64,000 nt of DNA, from contig CANLEM010000006.1 of assembly GCA_947489685.1 (NCBI GenBank), positions 62,001 through 126,000 of the forward strand. Reading direction: 5' to 3'. A model generated the notes under the pieces. It ran no database searches and was not told the origin of the DNA. It saw only the letters and a list, made by a program, of their open reading frames with translations. The position numbers and the translations under genes were made by a program. The stretch comes from an uncultured Aquimarina sp. GTDB lineage: Bacteria; Bacteroidota; Bacteroidia; Flavobacteriales; Flavobacteriaceae. Below, piece by piece: positions 19,582-28,835 of this stretch. Positions within the stretch are counted from its first letter, which is position 1. Each line of letters opens with the position of its first letter.

Positions 19582-20148
19582 TTACATTTTTAAATTTACC
19601 GCTAATTCAAATTCGTCGCTGATAGCTTTATCACCTAAATTATCAAAGAAACTTCCCGAACCATATTTGATTCCGTATGTAGTTCTATTAACTTTTAGAG
19701 TTGTAGAAGCAGCATCTCCGTTTACTTCAAGATCAAACTCTATAGGATTTGTTTTACCTTTTATAGTAAGATCGCCAGCGATTTTATATCCTTTATCTGT
19801 TTTTTTGGCTTTGGTGACCACAAGTTTTGCTGTTTTGTGATTTGCAGTACCAAAAAAGTCGTCAGAACTAAGGTGACCTTCTAGTTTTTCTTTTCCTTTT
19901 CCAGCTTCAAGATCAGTTACAGCAAGAGAAGTCATGTCTACTACAAATTCTCCTCCGGTAATAGCATCATTTTCAAAAACGAGATGGCCTTTAGAAAGAC
20001 TTAATGTCCCCGTATGTGATCCGGTAACTTTATTACCAGTCCAGTTAATAGTACTTTCAGAAGCTTTGATTTCTTTTTTCTGTGCAAAAATTGATGTGGA
20101 TGCGATAATTGCAAAGGCTAAGATGAATGATTTAAGTCTAGTTTTCAT
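19582..20148 (-). CDS. YceI family protein
   Basis: Secreted; STINWTGNKVTGSHTGTLSLSKGHL, HKTAKLVVTKA, GDLTIKGKTNPIEFDLEV. Confidence 0.92.
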   Translation of the reverse strand: MKTRLKSFILAFAIIASTSIFAQKKEIKASESTINWTGNKVTGSHTGTLSLSKGHLVFENDAITGGEFVVDMTSLAVTDLEAGKGKEKLEGHLSSDDFFGTANHKTAKLVVTKAKKTDKGYKIAGDLTIKGKTNPIEFDLEVNGDAASTTLKVNRTTYGIKYGSGSFFDNLGDKAISDEFELAVNLKM

Positions 20149-20188
20149 GATTTTTTAAAATTTAAAATAGTTATATTAATGATTAAGT

Positions 20189-20641
20189 TTATGCTCTTAG
20201 TTTATTAAGGAGTTCATTGAGTAAGGTCAACTCTTTTTCAGACAGATTAGAGGTAAGTTTATTTTCAAACCTGCTAATTAATGGGCTTACAGTATCGAGA
20301 AATGCACTACCTTGTTGAGTAATGGTAATTTCAACTTTGCGCCGATTAGAGGCACAAGTAACTCTTTGTACATATTGTTTTTGGATTAATTTATCTACCA
20401 ATCTTGTTGTATTACTCATTTTACTTACCATTCTATCCTGTATTGTTGAAAGATTAGCGGGTTTTCCTTTTTGTCCCTTCAAAATTCGTAATACATTAAA
20501 CTGTTGAATAGAAATATCATGTGTCTTTAGTTCTGAATTGATTTTATCCATTAACCAATTCTCTGTATACATCAAATTGATGATCACCTTTCGGGAAAGA
20601 GGTAATTCAACTTCGGTCTTTATAATTTTCTCTATTTTCAA
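20189..20641 (-). CDS. MarR family transcriptional regulator
   Basis: FNVLRILKGQKGKPANLSTIQDRMVSKMSNTTRLVDKLIQKQYVQRVTCASNRRKVEITIT winged-helix MarR pattern. Confidence 0.93.
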   Translation of the reverse strand: MKIEKIIKTEVELPLSRKVIINLMYTENWLMDKINSELKTHDISIQQFNVLRILKGQKGKPANLSTIQDRMVSKMSNTTRLVDKLIQKQYVQRVTCASNRRKVEITITQQGSAFLDTVSPLISRFENKLTSNLSEKELTLLNELLNKLRA

Positions 20642-20647
20642 TTGTCA

Positions 20648-20674
20648 GTACAATATTTGTACATACAAATGTAT
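20648..20674 (-). promoter_or_regulatory. Overlapping palindromes, candidate MarR operator, with a -7-like TACATTTG
   Basis: GTACAA-TAT-TTGTAC (20648-20662) and ATTTGTA-CA-TACAAAT (20655-20670) directly upstream of the MarR start; minus-strand TACATTTG at 20667-20674. Confidence 0.65.
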
Positions 20675-20881
20675 GGATGTTTATGTTTTGAAAATTATAA
20701 ATTGATATTAATTGTTTGTTAAAGTTGATTTTTCAAATTATGTTAAATGGTATTATTGCCAAAGTAAATAGTATTACTATTGAATTAAACATTTCTAAAA
20801 ATTTCTGAAAATTTTTAGATAAAAACCAGAAACCATGTTAATTTTCTTTTGGATGATTAACCGTTTTGATAAATTAGTATT

Positions 20882-21403
20882 ATGTCTAGAGGTATAGTTT
20901 ACGTTTTGTGTATCGTACTCTTTGCAAATTGTAAAGGAGAACAGAATGTGGCTCTTGATGCTACCCAAGTTTATAAAAGCAAAGGTGTAGAAATCCCTAT
21001 GTATGATTTCAAGAGTTTCGAACCTTTATTGAAAATGGATGATGGAAAAACCAGAGTTATCAATTTTTGGGCTACTTGGTGTAAACCTTGCGTTGCCGAA
21101 TTGCCTTACTTTGAATTGATAAATAGTAGGTATCCAGATGATAAAGTCGAAGTGATATTAGTAAGTCTGGATTTGCCCAAACAAGTAGAATCCAAATTGA
21201 TACCATTTATTAAAAGGCAGCAAATAGAGAGTAAAGTAATTTTATTGGATGATCCAGATGCAAATAGCTGGATACCTAAAGTGGATAAAACCTGGTCTGG
21301 ATCTATACCGGCCACGATAATTTATAAAGGAAACACAGTTAATTTTTACGAAAGATCATTTACCTATAATGAGCTTGAAAAAGAGTTAAAAAAAATCCTT
21401 TAA
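20882..21403 (+). CDS. TlpA-like thioredoxin-fold lipoprotein
   Basis: Lipobox LFANC; VINFWATWCKPCVAELPYFE; VDKTWSGSIPATIIY. Confidence 0.9.
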   Translation: MSRGIVYVLCIVLFANCKGEQNVALDATQVYKSKGVEIPMYDFKSFEPLLKMDDGKTRVINFWATWCKPCVAELPYFELINSRYPDDKVEVILVSLDLPKQVESKLIPFIKRQQIESKVILLDDPDANSWIPKVDKTWSGSIPATIIYKGNTVNFYERSFTYNELEKELKKIL

Positions 21404-21442
21404 GCAAAAACTAAATTCGAAATACCACAAAAACAAACACTT

Positions 21443-22069
21443 ATGAAAACTTTAAAAATTCTTGTTGGAATAGCTTTTGTAATTGCAATAAGCGCTTTTG
21501 CAATTGATAAGGTTTCTGGATCCTCGACCGCAGGCGGATACTCAATTGGAGACGTAGCTACTGATTTTGAATTGAAAAATATTGATGATACCATGGTCTC
21601 TTTGGCCAGTTATGAAAATGCAAAAGGGTTTATTGTGATATTTACTTGTAATCACTGCCCTTATTCGGTGGCATATGAGGATAGAATTATAGAGTTAGAT
21701 AAGCAATTTAAAACAAAGGGATATCCTGTGATTGCAATTAATCCAAATAACCCTAAAGCATATCCAGATGACAGTTTTGATAACATGAAAGTAAGAGCTA
21801 AAGAAAAAGGATTTACTTTTCCTTATTTGTTTGATGATGGTCAAAAAATATACCCACAATACGGAGCAACAAAAACACCTCATGTATATATTTTAGAAAA
21901 GACTGGTCAAGGTAATCTAGTTAGATATATCGGAGCAATTGACAATAATTATAAGGATGCCAATTCTGCTAATAAAAAATATGTAGAAGATGCTGTAAAT
22001 TCACTGTTGAAAGGAGAAAAAATACCTGTAGAAACTACAAAGGCTATCGGTTGCAGTATCAAGGCGTGA
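21443..22069 (+). CDS. Thioredoxin family / AhpC-TSA-like redox protein
   Basis: VIFTCNHCPYSVAYEDRI (CxxC); IGDVATDFELKNIDD; YGATKTPHVYILEK. Confidence 0.9.
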   Translation: MKTLKILVGIAFVIAISAFAIDKVSGSSTAGGYSIGDVATDFELKNIDDTMVSLASYENAKGFIVIFTCNHCPYSVAYEDRIIELDKQFKTKGYPVIAINPNNPKAYPDDSFDNMKVRAKEKGFTFPYLFDDGQKIYPQYGATKTPHVYILEKTGQGNLVRYIGAIDNNYKDANSANKKYVEDAVNSLLKGEKIPVETTKAIGCSIKA

Positions 22070-22187
22070 TCTTTTACTTAAAACTTTATAGAAAAGAATG
22101 TATTTGCTAAACAATTCGATAAGGACTCTTATATTTGTAAGGAATATAAAAAGTAATTGTCCAATTATAGTATAATTTAGTATTGCA

Positions 22188-22502
22188 ATGGCAGAAGACA
22201 TCACACAAGAAGAATGGCAAGAGTTAATCTCTAAAGATAATAAGGCGGTAATCTTAGACGTTAGAACAGAAGAAGAAGTAGAAGACGGTTTTATACCTAA
22301 TATGCTTAATATCGATATTAGACAAGGACAAGGGTTCTTGGATGAAATTGAAAAATTAGATAAGTCTAAAAATTACTATGTATATTGTCGTTCTGGAGCC
22401 CGAAGTGCTCAGGCTTGTACCTTAATGGGGCAAATGGGATTTGAGACTACCTATAATTTGGTTGGTGGTTTTATGAACTGGGATGGCGAAACTGCTGAAT
22501 AA
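22188..22502 (+). CDS. Rhodanese-like domain protein
   Basis: VILDVRTEEEVEDGFI, YYVYCRSGARSAQACTLMGQMGFETTYNLVGGFMNW. Confidence 0.92.
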   Translation: MAEDITQEEWQELISKDNKAVILDVRTEEEVEDGFIPNMLNIDIRQGQGFLDEIEKLDKSKNYYVYCRSGARSAQACTLMGQMGFETTYNLVGGFMNWDGETAE

Positions 22503-22509
22503 AAAACAC

Positions 22510-22899
22510 ATGAATTTTAAATCTATATTATTATTTTTTGTTGTAATCACCCTGAGCTGTAAAAACTCTTCTGATGATACAACGGTAGAGTTGATTACTG
22601 TCGAAGAGATGGATTCTTTAGTGCAACTGGGAGAAGTTCAATTAGTAGATGTGCGAACGCCTAATGAATATGCCGAGGGGCATATTGAAAGTGCTATTAA
22701 TATAGATTTTAGAGATGAAGATTTTGAAAAACTTATTTCTCAAGTAGATAAATCAAAACCTGTTGCCGTGTATTGCGGACGAGGAGGTAGAAGCGGAAAA
22801 TGTTCTTCATATATGAAAAAAGCAGGGTTTACCAAGATTTATGATCTGGATGGAGGTATAACAGAATGGAAATTTAAAGGCAAGAAAACGGTTAAATAA
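22510..22899 (+). CDS. Rhodanese-like lipoprotein
   Basis: Lipobox ITLSC; VQLVDVRTPNEYAEGHIESAINIDF; VYCGRGGRSGKCSSYM. ATG at 22510 is better than the track start 22483. Confidence 0.9.
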   Translation: MNFKSILLFFVVITLSCKNSSDDTTVELITVEEMDSLVQLGEVQLVDVRTPNEYAEGHIESAINIDFRDEDFEKLISQVDKSKPVAVYCGRGGRSGKCSSYMKKAGFTKIYDLDGGITEWKFKGKKTVK

Positions 22900-22917
22900 G
22901 ATAATTTAATCACGATA

Positions 22918-22957
22918 ATAAAAAAAAGCAAAACATTAATGTTTTGCTTTTTTTTAT
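22918..22957. terminator. Intrinsic terminator
   Basis: AAAAAAAGCAAAACATTAATGTTTTGCTTTTTTTT. Confidence 0.85.
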
Positions 22958-23027
22958 TAATAGTTTGTAATGTTCATGAAAACTAAAGCTCATAGAACAA
23001 ATTAATTACCAAACTTTTAACCAGATA

Positions 23028-23072
23028 ATAAAAAAGGACTGTCTAGATCTCTCCAAACAGCCCTTTCGTAAA
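23028..23072 (-). terminator. Terminator downstream of the LPMO gene
   Basis: AAAAAGGaCTGT ... ACAGcCCTTT imperfect inverted repeat with a T-tract on the minus strand. Confidence 0.6.
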
Positions 23073-23102
23073 TAAGGTAAAATGATGTTTCTTATTTTTA
23101 TA

Positions 23103-24407
23103 TTACTTTACAATAAACTTTTGGATTTGTGTTTTATTTCCAGTGGTAATATGCATAAAATAAATACCTGGTGATAAATGATTTAGTTTTATCGTTTGAT
23201 TTATTTTAGTTGTCTTTTCTGGTGTTTTTAATATTATAATTTCTAAAATTCTTCCATTAATATCTTTAATACTCATTTTTGATGAGGAAGATTGAAGGTT
23301 ATAAATATTCAGATTAAGAATATCTTTTGCTGGGTTAGGGAAGACAATAAAATTTAATTCTCCCAAATCAGATTTAGTATTAGCCTTTGAGGTACATGAC
23401 CCAAGGTTTATCCATACTTCCCATTGACCCGAATTTTGTTCTGGATTTTTCCCAGTATTCCACCATTTGGCTTCATATTCGACTTCATTGTATACCACTT
23501 TGTTACCGATAACATAGGTCGCATTAGTGGACCAGGCACTTATTCCGTCACAACCAGCTCCTCCAGTGCATTGTCCTGTAGAGTTATAAGTCGTTTGATT
23601 ACAATTAATGGTAAAATTACCTATTTGATCCCCCGAAGGATTTCGGGTTTCCCACTGGCTCCCCACCGTGGTAGTTGTGGCGTAAGAACCTCCTGCATTG
23701 GCAGACCCTTGTAATGAATTATTCTGATAATACTGTAATGTACAATCTGTATTATTGGTAAAAGTCGCGCTTATTGCATCGCCAGTAGTACACCCGGCAC
23801 CACCACCTTCGACAATTATATCACTTACTGAATAAAATGCTTCATGGCTCTCAGTATAATCTCTCTGCCAAATACTTACTAAGGCGGCTCTTTTACCGGC
23901 ATAAGAATCAGGAATAAAAGATCTAATAATAGTGGATGATGATGGAGGTCCTTGCCCTACACTGCCAATCTCTATCAAATCATTCCATCGTAATGGTTTT
24001 GTAGGATCCCAATTTAATTGAGTAATGTAAACCTTGTAATATTGAGTTTTATGAGGTGCTGTATTTGTCCATTCCACGTCAATATATCCGTGATTAACAG
24101 TTGTTGCTGGCCAATCACTACTCAACGCATCGAGACAGCTAAAGTCTACAGCACTACCATTACCACCACTTGCAATTTGACCATCCGGAATTAAAGCCTG
24201 GTGGTTTCCGAAATTGGTATCAGGTTGTAAAACCCCCCTCCATTCATAAATTGCATTGCCACAAGGAGTGCAAATAGGGGTTGATGAATTATTAAAACAA
24301 TTGTAAATCCTACTTGGAGGATAAATTACAGTACCATGCGAGAATACTGGCTGAGCGATGCCCAACAAGAAAAGAAAAAATACGAGAAATTTAAGAGTTT
24401 TCTTCAT
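23103..24407 (-). CDS. AA10 lytic polysaccharide monooxygenase with CBM5/12 and T9SS sorting domain
   Basis: Signal peptide then HGTVIYPPSRIYNCF (mature N-terminal His), WTNTAPHKTQYYKVYIT (second His), HEAFYSVSDIIVEG; CBM5/12 (WSTNATYVIGNKVVYNEVEYEAKWW); C-terminal LNFIVFPNPAKDILNL...GIYFMHITTGNKTQIQKFIVK. Confidence 0.93.
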   Translation of the reverse strand: MKKTLKFLVFFLFLLGIAQPVFSHGTVIYPPSRIYNCFNNSSTPICTPCGNAIYEWRGVLQPDTNFGNHQALIPDGQIASGGNGSAVDFSCLDALSSDWPATTVNHGYIDVEWTNTAPHKTQYYKVYITQLNWDPTKPLRWNDLIEIGSVGQGPPSSSTIIRSFIPDSYAGKRAALVSIWQRDYTESHEAFYSVSDIIVEGGGAGCTTGDAISATFTNNTDCTLQYYQNNSLQGSANAGGSYATTTTVGSQWETRNPSGDQIGNFTINCNQTTYNSTGQCTGGAGCDGISAWSTNATYVIGNKVVYNEVEYEAKWWNTGKNPEQNSGQWEVWINLGSCTSKANTKSDLGELNFIVFPNPAKDILNLNIYNLQSSSSKMSIKDINGRILEIIILKTPEKTTKINQTIKLNHLSPGIYFMHITTGNKTQIQKFIVK

Positions 24408-25020
24408 AATTGAAAATGATTTTAGGTTATAAATCGATTAACAACCTAAGATCTGTATCAGTGATCTTAGGCTTAATTTTATCTGTTGTAGTGTATCTCA
24501 AATAGAGTATTGATCACAGACTAATAGGTTGTGTAGGTATACATTGATACTTGCAATATCGCTGTATGCATTTATCCACGTTGTTTGTTGAATAATTGTA
24601 GAAACACGTTTCTAGTCAAATTTTTCAGTCAATCCGGTACTATAATGAAAAAATGATATTGACTAGCACATAATCTCGAAAGGCGTTAAATGGAAACAGA
24701 AGTCTTTAGTGATAATAGATTGATTTTGTTCATGTTGGTTTGTGTTTTAAAAGTTGGCTAAACCTAAATATAAGTTTTGCCAAAAAGAAAATATTTAGAC
24801 CAACCGCATTGTTTTAAAGATATCATGTTTTTAAAATCCTATTAAGTGCTTTTTTGAGAAGAAAAAATCTTAAAAATAGATATGGTAAAACACGGATTGT
24901 TTTGTGTGTATACCTTTTTCATGAGTCAAAAACACCAATGTTTTTATTTTGATAGTTAGGTAACCAATTTTTAGATTTAATTTTTTAGTGCAAATAACAT
25001 TCATCATCGTATTAATAGAC

Positions 25021-25992
25021 TTAACTAGACCAATTAGTTGGTACTCTATCCCATCGATGATTTCTTAAATCCGATATCCATTGTTGTGAGAGGCCAATAC
25101 CATCACTAATGGCCATATTAGCTTTTACATTTCGTAGTTGACGCATACCCGGAATCATCGTGCTAACCACTGGGTGCGATGCAATAAAACGCAAAGCAAG
25201 TTCTGCTAAGGGCATCTCTTCTCCGACCATTTTTTTTAATTGCGAAATACGATCAATGGTTGGTGGTAAGTTTTCTGGTCCAAAATATATATTTCTAAAA
25301 TCACCTTGATCCCATTTAGAGTCTATGGTTAGTTTCCCTGTAAGTGAACCTTCATCAAAAGGAACTCTGGCAATTACGCCGATATTATTTTTTTCGCAGT
25401 AAGGAAATAATTCATCCTCTGGGGATTGGTCAAATATGTTGTAAATGACTTGTACGGTATCGATTAAACCACTTTCTAATGCCCGTATACAGTTTGAAGG
25501 CTCCCATCGGTTTACACTAATTCCGAACGCCGAAACTTTCCCTTCTTTTTTTAGTTTTAAGATGGTTTCCTTCCATTCATCATGATCTGCCCAACTATCT
25601 TCCCAAACATGAAATTGTAGTAAATCAATAGTTTCGACACCTAAGTTTATCAAACTTTTTTCGGTGTACTCTATGATGTGATCTTTAGGATAGATGTCCC
25701 TTAGTGTTGAAGATTTACTTGGCGGCCATTGATCAATTTTTGGAGGAATTTTTGTTGCAGCATATAGTTTTTTTTCGGAATGCCTTTTGAGTACTCCTGC
25801 TAAAATTCTTTCGCTTCTTCCTTCGCCATATCCCCATGCCGTATCAAAAAAATTGCACCCTAATTCTACTGCTTTATCCAGAGATTTATTTGAAGTAGTA
25901 TCGTCAGATTCTGACCACCCCGCCATGCCCCACATGCCATATCCAACTTGACTGATGTTCCAATCTAATTTTCCGAATTTTTTATAGACCAT
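25021..25992 (-). CDS. Aldo/keto reductase
   Basis: GMWGMAGWSESDD, FFDTAWGYGEGRSERILAGVL, TIDLLQFHVW. Confidence 0.93.
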   Translation of the reverse strand: MVYKKFGKLDWNISQVGYGMWGMAGWSESDDTTSNKSLDKAVELGCNFFDTAWGYGEGRSERILAGVLKRHSEKKLYAATKIPPKIDQWPPSKSSTLRDIYPKDHIIEYTEKSLINLGVETIDLLQFHVWEDSWADHDEWKETILKLKKEGKVSAFGISVNRWEPSNCIRALESGLIDTVQVIYNIFDQSPEDELFPYCEKNNIGVIARVPFDEGSLTGKLTIDSKWDQGDFRNIYFGPENLPPTIDRISQLKKMVGEEMPLAELALRFIASHPVVSTMIPGMRQLRNVKANMAISDGIGLSQQWISDLRNHRWDRVPTNWSS

Positions 25993-26187
25993 ATTTTGTA
26001 AATTGATTTAATAGCTATCTGCTATTAATTGATAAAAGAAATACAAGATCAGTAAAAGCTAATCTATTGTATTTAGTACAATAAATAGTAGTATATACGT
26101 GTGGTTAATTATCTATATGCTTACTAGTATGATAAGAATATGAATTACTTATCTATGGAAAAACCTATAACATTATTTTGGCATTAA

Positions 26188-27999
26188 TCATTCAATTAGG
26201 TCTTTGCCTATTTTTTTCCAGACTCTTTTAAGTAAAAACCCTGCTAATAATGTAGTTATTCCTGTAATCGCTGCATTTTGGTATGCTCCATAAAGGATAT
26301 ATCCAGTAGTAAACAATGCGCCGTATACTAAGCAACACCCCAGTAACATTGCCAATATCCCAGAAGGTATAGCCCATTTTTTGTGGTCGCTAACAATCTC
26401 AATATTTTTTTGATTGGCTTTACTAATGATCATTTTCCAACCAGGTCCTCCTGGTTGTAGTTTTTTATAAAAACTAAATAGCTTTTCGTCTGTATCTGGT
26501 TTTGTTATAAAGGTCACTATCACCCAAATTAATGTGGTTATTATAACTACAAATGGAATGCTAAACCAAGTAGGGAAAACACCATCAGTACCAAAAAGTA
26601 AATCGTTTACTTCTGGTCTGGTAATGATTAAGGATATGATTCCCGAAGAGAACATAGCAGAGATTTCACTCCAGGCATTTATTCTCCACCAAAACCATCT
26701 TAAAATAAAAATTAACCCCGTTCCCGAACCAAACATTATAATATAGGTAAATATTTGTTCTGCATTATTAAGAGCAAGTGCCAATAAAACACTTAATGCC
26801 ATAAGCACTACAGTTGATAATCGACCAAATCCTACCATTTCTTTTTCGGTGGCATTGGGCTTTATGAATTGACGATATACATCGTTAACCAAATAAGAAG
26901 CTCCCCAATTAAGGTGAGTTGAAATACTAGACATATATGCTGCTATCAAAGAAGCTACAACAATCCCTAAAAGTCCACTAGGCAGTTTAGTTAACATTGC
27001 TGGATAAGCCAAATCATGTCCTAGTTTATCTGCCGTTACATCGGGAAAAGCTTCTTGAATACTTGCCAAATCAGGAAATACTATTAAAGATGTAAGCGCA
27101 ACTAATATCCAAGGCCAAGGTCGTAAAGCGTAATGCATAATATTAAAAAAGAAAGTTGCACCAATGGCGTGATTCTCATTTTTTGCCGCGAGCATACGTT
27201 GTGCTACATATCCACCACCACCAGGTTCTGACCCAGGGTACCATGAACTCCACCATTGTACTGCCAATGGTATAAATAATAAGGTAATTACCGCTTCTTT
27301 ATTTCCGAAATCCGGAAGTAAAGAAATTTTACTGGCTACATTGGGGTGAGATATTAAATTTTGTAAACCATTAACTTCGGGTAAATTTACACAATAATAT
27401 GCCGCTCCTATTGCCCCAGCCATAGCCACAAAAAACAGTAAAAAATCAGAATAAACTACTCCTTTAAATCCTCCTAAAGCACTAAAAATTACTGTAACCA
27501 CAGCAGCATATCCAACAGTTTCTATTGCACTTAATCCTAGCATTACTTGTCCAATCTTTATTGCCGCCAGTGTAATACCAGACATTGCCAATACATTAAA
27601 GATTAGACCTAAATACACAGATCTAAAAATTCGTAAAAAACGAGCTGGTTTACCTGAGTAACGCAGTTCATAAAACTCCATATCGGTATTCACATTAGAT
27701 CGCCTCCATAAACGTGCATATATAAAAACAGTAAGCAAACCTGTTAATAAAAAAGCCCACCAAGCCCAATTACCGGCGACGCCATTTTGTCGTACCAGAT
27801 CGGTAACCAAATTAGGCGTATCTGTAGAAAAAGTAGTAGCAACCATAGAGAAACCTAACAGCCACCACGGCATATTTCGACCAGATAAAAAATACTCTGA
27901 GGCGCTTTTTCCTGATTTTTTTGATACAATTAGCCCTATAAACAATGTGGTTAGGAAAAAAAATATGATGATTCCGTAATCGAGTTTACTTAAAGTCAT
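26188..27999 (-). CDS. Sodium:solute symporter (SSS) family transporter
   Basis: 603 aa polytopic; SASEYFLSGRNMPWWLLGFSMVATTFSTDTPNLV; SSISTHLNWGASYLVNDVYRQF. Confidence 0.93.
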   Translation of the reverse strand: MTLSKLDYGIIIFFFLTTLFIGLIVSKKSGKSASEYFLSGRNMPWWLLGFSMVATTFSTDTPNLVTDLVRQNGVAGNWAWWAFLLTGLLTVFIYARLWRRSNVNTDMEFYELRYSGKPARFLRIFRSVYLGLIFNVLAMSGITLAAIKIGQVMLGLSAIETVGYAAVVTVIFSALGGFKGVVYSDFLLFFVAMAGAIGAAYYCVNLPEVNGLQNLISHPNVASKISLLPDFGNKEAVITLLFIPLAVQWWSSWYPGSEPGGGGYVAQRMLAAKNENHAIGATFFFNIMHYALRPWPWILVALTSLIVFPDLASIQEAFPDVTADKLGHDLAYPAMLTKLPSGLLGIVVASLIAAYMSSISTHLNWGASYLVNDVYRQFIKPNATEKEMVGFGRLSTVVLMALSVLLALALNNAEQIFTYIIMFGSGTGLIFILRWFWWRINAWSEISAMFSSGIISLIITRPEVNDLLFGTDGVFPTWFSIPFVVIITTLIWVIVTFITKPDTDEKLFSFYKKLQPGGPGWKMIISKANQKNIEIVSDHKKWAIPSGILAMLLGCCLVYGALFTTGYILYGAYQNAAITGITTLLAGFLLKRVWKKIGKDLIE

Positions 28000-28106
28000 T
28001 TTAATGTTTTTATTAATGAAGTATTCGAGTTGTTAATGATTTTTTGTGAAATTTACTGACGTATTAAAGATCAATTTTATTTAAAGAAATAGCATTTTTA
28101 ATGGAT

Positions 28107-28835
28107 TTATTCATTCAAAAGATTTCCCTTATTTCTTAATATTTTTTGTTTAGCATGTATGGCATAATTACGGCCAATGGGAATTCGTTTGTTTTCTATT
28201 TCAATTTGATTTCCTTCAATAGATTTTACTTTGTCGATGGCAATGGTATACGATTTGTGCACTCTTATAAAATTTTCTTCAGGGAGTTCGTCGGTTATAC
28301 TTGTTAATGATTTATGAGAAACATATGTGCCTTCGATACTTGATACTTTAATATAATCTCTTAAGCTTTCTATATATAATATGTCATGTAGAAACACTTT
28401 TACTAATTTTCGATCTACCTTCAAAAAAATATGAGGAGCTTGTAAAAATTCTGGAGAAGTTTTAGCTTTTTCAAGATTTACAAATCGTGCCATTAGTTTA
28501 TTAATGGATTTTAAGAACCGACTAAATGGAATGGGTTTTACCAAATAGTCTAAGACCTCTAATTCATAACTTTCAATAGCATATTCTTTGTAGGCGGTAG
28601 TTATTATAATTTGAGGATAAGTATTAAGACTTTTTAGAAATTCTATACCATTCATTCTTGGCATATTAATATCCAGAAATATAACATCAATATCACCACT
28701 TTCTAACATAGGTAACGCTTCTAAGGGGTTTTTGTAAATGCCAGAAATTTCAATATTCTTAAACTCTTCTAAGTATGACTCTATGATACCTACAGCTAAG
28801 TGTTCATCATCGATTATGATACTTTTGATAATCAT
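28107..28835 (-). CDS. LytTR-type response regulator
   Basis: Receiver (IIDDEHLAVG, VIFLDINMPRMNGIEFL, TTAYKEYAIESYELEVLDYLVKPI) plus LytTR (YIESLRDYIKV, FIRVHKSYTIAIDKV). Confidence 0.95.
   Translation of the reverse strand: MIIKSIIIDDEHLAVGIIESYLEEFKNIEISGIYKNPLEALPMLESGDIDVIFLDINMPRMNGIEFLKSLNTYPQIIITTAYKEYAIESYELEVLDYLVKPIPFSRFLKSINKLMARFVNLEKAKTSPEFLQAPHIFLKVDRKLVKVFLHDILYIESLRDYIKVSSIEGTYVSHKSLTSITDELPEENFIRVHKSYTIAIDKVKSIEGNQIEIENKRIPIGRNYAIHAKQKILRNKGNLLNE

Noticed and set aside
24408-25020. Possible hidden gene or riboswitch in the roughly 610-bp gap upstream of the LPMO
   Set aside because: No convincing ORF or known riboswitch core seen by eye; only the inverted repeats were kept as a low-interest finding.
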